A DNA stretch of 64,000 nucleotides from Micrococcaceae bacterium RIT 802 (GTDB lineage Bacteria; Actinomycetota; Actinomycetes; Actinomycetales; Micrococcaceae), in NCBI GenBank assembly GCA_016892645.1, contig JAFEMX010000003.1, positions 212,698 to 276,697 of the forward strand, given 5' to 3'. Position 1 is the stretch's first letter, and each line of letters opens with the position of its first letter. The notes beneath the pieces are model-generated. The model searched no databases. It had not been told where the DNA came from and saw nothing but the letters and a program-made list of their open reading frames with translations. Below are positions 62,063-64,000 of the stretch, piece by piece. Position numbers and translations under genes: made by a program.

Positions 62063-64000
62063 ATGCGATCCATTGCCAGACGCGTACCGGCAGCCGCCGG
62101 TTTCGCGCTGTTGTCCGTCCTGCTCCTGGCAGGCCCCGCTTCCGCAGAACCGCCGGTGACGATCCCACCGGGCGAATATGTGGTGGACGCGTCGGGAGTC
62201 CTGGGCGACGAGGCAACCCGGGTCGACCAGGCCGTCAGCGAATTGCAGGACAGCGAGGGCCTGAACCTCTATGTCATCTACGTCGACGAGTTCACCAGCC
62301 CCTCCGACATGGATGCCTGGGTCAAGGCCGTCGCCGAAAAGAAGGGCCTCGGCCCTTCGGACAGCATCCTGGCCATCGCCACCGATGCCCGGCAGCTGCG
62401 CTTGAAGTCCGACAACTCCGGGGAGATCGCCCCGTTCGATGCCGAGATCGCCACGGATTTCATCACGCCGGGGCTGCGCCAGGACTCCCTGACCGCCGGT
62501 GACTGGGCTGGGGCGGCGGAGAATGCCGTCGAAGGCATCGAGGCTGCCGCTGCGGGAGAACTCGGTTCCGGCTCCAATGGTGGAGACTCGCCGGAACCGG
62601 CTTCCGGCGGATCGGCGGCACCCTGGATCATCGGTGGAGTCATCGTGGTCGGCGGAGGGACCCTCTGGGTTCTCGGGCGGCGGAAGAAGGCCAAGGCGCC
62701 CGCACGGCAGCAGCTTCCCCAGTCGACCGGCGGCGAACCCGAGGACCCGTTCGCGTCCCTGAGCGTCGAGGAGCTGCGATTGAAGGCCGGACCCCTGCTG
62801 ATCGCGGCCGACGATGCCATCCGATCCAGCGAGCAAGAGCTCGGATTCGCACAGGCGGAGTTCGGCGAGGAGGCCATCAAGCCCTTCGCCTCCGACCTGG
62901 CCACCGCGAAGGAGCATCTGAACGAGTCCTTCAAGCTCCAACAACAGCTCGACGATTCGATCCCGGACACCGAGGCCGACCAGCGCAAATGGCTCGGTGA
63001 CATCATTGGCCGCTGCGAGGCGGTCAGCGATTCCCTGGAGGAGCACCGTGAGGACTTCGCCAACTTGCGCGAGCTCGAACGCAATGCCCCACAGGCGGCA
63101 GCGGCCCTGAAGAACGAGATGGCGGGCCTGCGCGCAGAGCTCGACACGGCCCAGTCCTCCCTCTCCGGCCTATCGGACAGGTACGCGGATTCCGCCCTGG
63201 TCCAGGTGCGGGACAACGTCGAGCAGGCCGGCGATCGCATTGACTTCATCGAGGAGTGCGTCGACACCGCCGAGAAAAAGATCGCCGACGCCGAAACCGC
63301 CGAAGCTGCCGTCGTCGTCCGCGCCGGCGAGGAAGCCGTCGACCAGGCCCGGGTACTCATCGGCGCGATCGGGAAGACAGGGGCAGGCCTCGACACGGCG
63401 CATGCGGAACTCGATACGCAGATTGCCGAGGCCACGCAGGATCTCGCCCAGGCGCGCTCCTTGGCCGCGAATGGGGAGCACCCTGAGCTCGCCGTCCCCA
63501 TCGCTTCCCTGGAGGATGCACTGGGCGAGGTCCAGCAGTCCCGGGAAGCCGAACGCCTCGATCCCGTCGCGCGGCTCTCAACGCTCTCCCGGGCCCGCGA
63601 GACGCTGGATGGACCGTTGGGCGCCGTGCGGGACAGGACGGAGCGTGCGCGCCGCGCCAGCGCGTCCCTGCAGTCCGCATTGCGCACGGCCCAGGACAGG
63701 ATCAACGGCACCGACGACTTCATCCGCGCCCGCCGCGGCGGGGTCGGCGCGACGGCCAGGACCCGCTTGGCCGAGGCCCAGAGGAACCTCGACGAGGCAC
63801 TGCGCGTTGCCGGGACCGACCCGGTGTCCGCGCTGCAATTTGCCCAGCGTGCATCGATGCTCGCAGACCAGTCGGCACGTCAGGCCGAAACCGACGTCGA
63901 TGGATTCGGCGGAGGCGGATTCGGCGGGGGCGGATTCGGCGGAGGCGGCTACCGCGGCGGATACGGTCGCGGAAATGGGGTGGGCGGTGCGCTCCTCGGT
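62063..64000 (+). CDS. TPM-domain secreted/membrane protein with coiled coil (partial)
   Basis: At least 645 residues; the frame is open to the right edge. A signal peptide (about 1-28, ending PASAEPP) precedes a TPM domain (about 35-155: YVVDASGVLGDEATRVDQAV ... LYVIYVDEFT). A transmembrane helix (WIIGGVIVVGGGTLWVLG, near 190) follows, then a long Ala/Glu-rich coiled coil of about 380 residues. A Gly-rich tail has repeated GGGGFGG. TPM domains occur in membrane-linked photosystem and stress proteins; here the role is unknown. ATG at 62063 follows GAAGGGTG. Divergent from the HtrA-like gene. Confidence 0.85.
   Translation, partial: MRSIARRVPAAAGFALLSVLLLAGPASAEPPVTIPPGEYVVDASGVLGDEATRVDQAVSELQDSEGLNLYVIYVDEFTSPSDMDAWVKAVAEKKGLGPSDSILAIATDARQLRLKSDNSGEIAPFDAEIATDFITPGLRQDSLTAGDWAGAAENAVEGIEAAAAGELGSGSNGGDSPEPASGGSAAPWIIGGVIVVGGGTLWVLGRRKKAKAPARQQLPQSTGGEPEDPFASLSVEELRLKAGPLLIAADDAIRSSEQELGFAQAEFGEEAIKPFASDLATAKEHLNESFKLQQQLDDSIPDTEADQRKWLGDIIGRCEAVSDSLEEHREDFANLRELERNAPQAAAALKNEMAGLRAELDTAQSSLSGLSDRYADSALVQVRDNVEQAGDRIDFIEECVDTAEKKIADAETAEAAVVVRAGEEAVDQARVLIGAIGKTGAGLDTAHAELDTQIAEATQDLAQARSLAANGEHPELAVPIASLEDALGEVQQSREAERLDPVARLSTLSRARETLDGPLGAVRDRTERARRASASLQSALRTAQDRINGTDDFIRARRGGVGATARTRLAEAQRNLDEALRVAGTDPVSALQFAQRASMLADQSARQAETDVDGFGGGGFGGGGFGGGGYRGGYGRGNGVGGALLG

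Noticed and set aside
1..64000. tRNA/rRNA genes, CRISPR arrays, insertion sequences or prophage
   Set aside because: None was recognised by eye: no cloverleaf-like T-arm motif run, no regular repeat-spacer array, no transposase or phage gene among the coding regions. A dedicated tRNA or repeat search could still find a missed case.

Overview
This is a GC-rich stretch with the gene content and order of a Gram-positive actinobacterium. The closest fit is the Micrococcaceae (Arthrobacter-like): a complete dcw cell-division cluster with ftsL/ftsI, MtrAB-LpqB, NAD-dependent GDH of the 180 kDa class, PdtaS, an Rv2175c-like protein, an Rv3235-like protein next to secA, and many GTG/TTG starts. MurE lacks the DNPR motif of diaminopimelate-adding enzymes and has DDPH instead. 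That fits the lysine-type peptidoglycan of Micrococcaceae rather than a mycobacterial or corynebacterial wall. The species cannot be named from the sequence alone.

Layout. 1-13.5 kb: dcw cluster on the minus strand, transcribed mraZ-rsmH-ftsL-ftsI-murE-murF-mraY-murD-ftsW-murG-murC (murC cut by the window edge), mostly with 4-base overlaps. Its promoter carries three 10-bp-spaced MraZ-type boxes. 14-17.3 kb: DUF3040 membrane protein, DNA polymerase IV, a polyprenyl diphosphate synthase and an Rv2175c-like DNA-binding protein. 17.5-19.2 kb: secreted five-LysM lytic-transglycosylase-like protein with GTCACAC repeats upstream. 19.3-25.6 kb: NAD-GDH coupled to a PdtaS sensor kinase. 25.7-29.8 kb: orphan CpaE-like/CpaB-like pair, an unknown protein, and a LysM membrane protein plus Rv3235-like gene ending against secA. 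29.8-35.6 kb: secA, YcaQ-type glycosylase, long HPF, ComF. 35.7-45.6 kb: lpqB-mtrB-mtrA and, divergently, a five-gene membrane/DUF4129/DUF4350/MoxR/DUF58 operon. 45.7-52.7 kb: hydrolase, phosphotransferase, a CPBP-aroQ-MetE-fold operon, zinc-finger protein, and iscS-mnmA. 52.7-58.3 kb: unknown protein, FolP2-like protein, RibD-like reductase, J-domain protein, TrmL, RskA-like membrane protein and PIG-L deacetylase. 58.3-60.1 kb: etfBA behind a promoter with a palindromic operator. 60.3-64 kb: HtrA-like protease and, divergently, a TPM-domain coiled-coil protein cut by the right edge.

How the genes work together. Much of the window makes and remodels the envelope: lipid II synthesis and septal polymerisation (dcw), a prenyl synthase that may feed the lipid carrier, the SecA motor, LysM hydrolases, HtrA-type quality control and the MtrAB-LpqB regulatory system. 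A sulfur-relay pair (IscS to MnmA), electron-transfer flavoprotein and NAD-GDH cover parts of central metabolism. No tRNA, rRNA, CRISPR array, insertion sequence or phage gene was recognised. The most unusual items are the two oppositely oriented MraZ-box clusters, a cysteine-free MetE-fold gene that appears to start at CTG, a FolP-like protein that lost its pterin/pABA motif, and several conserved but uncharacterised operons.
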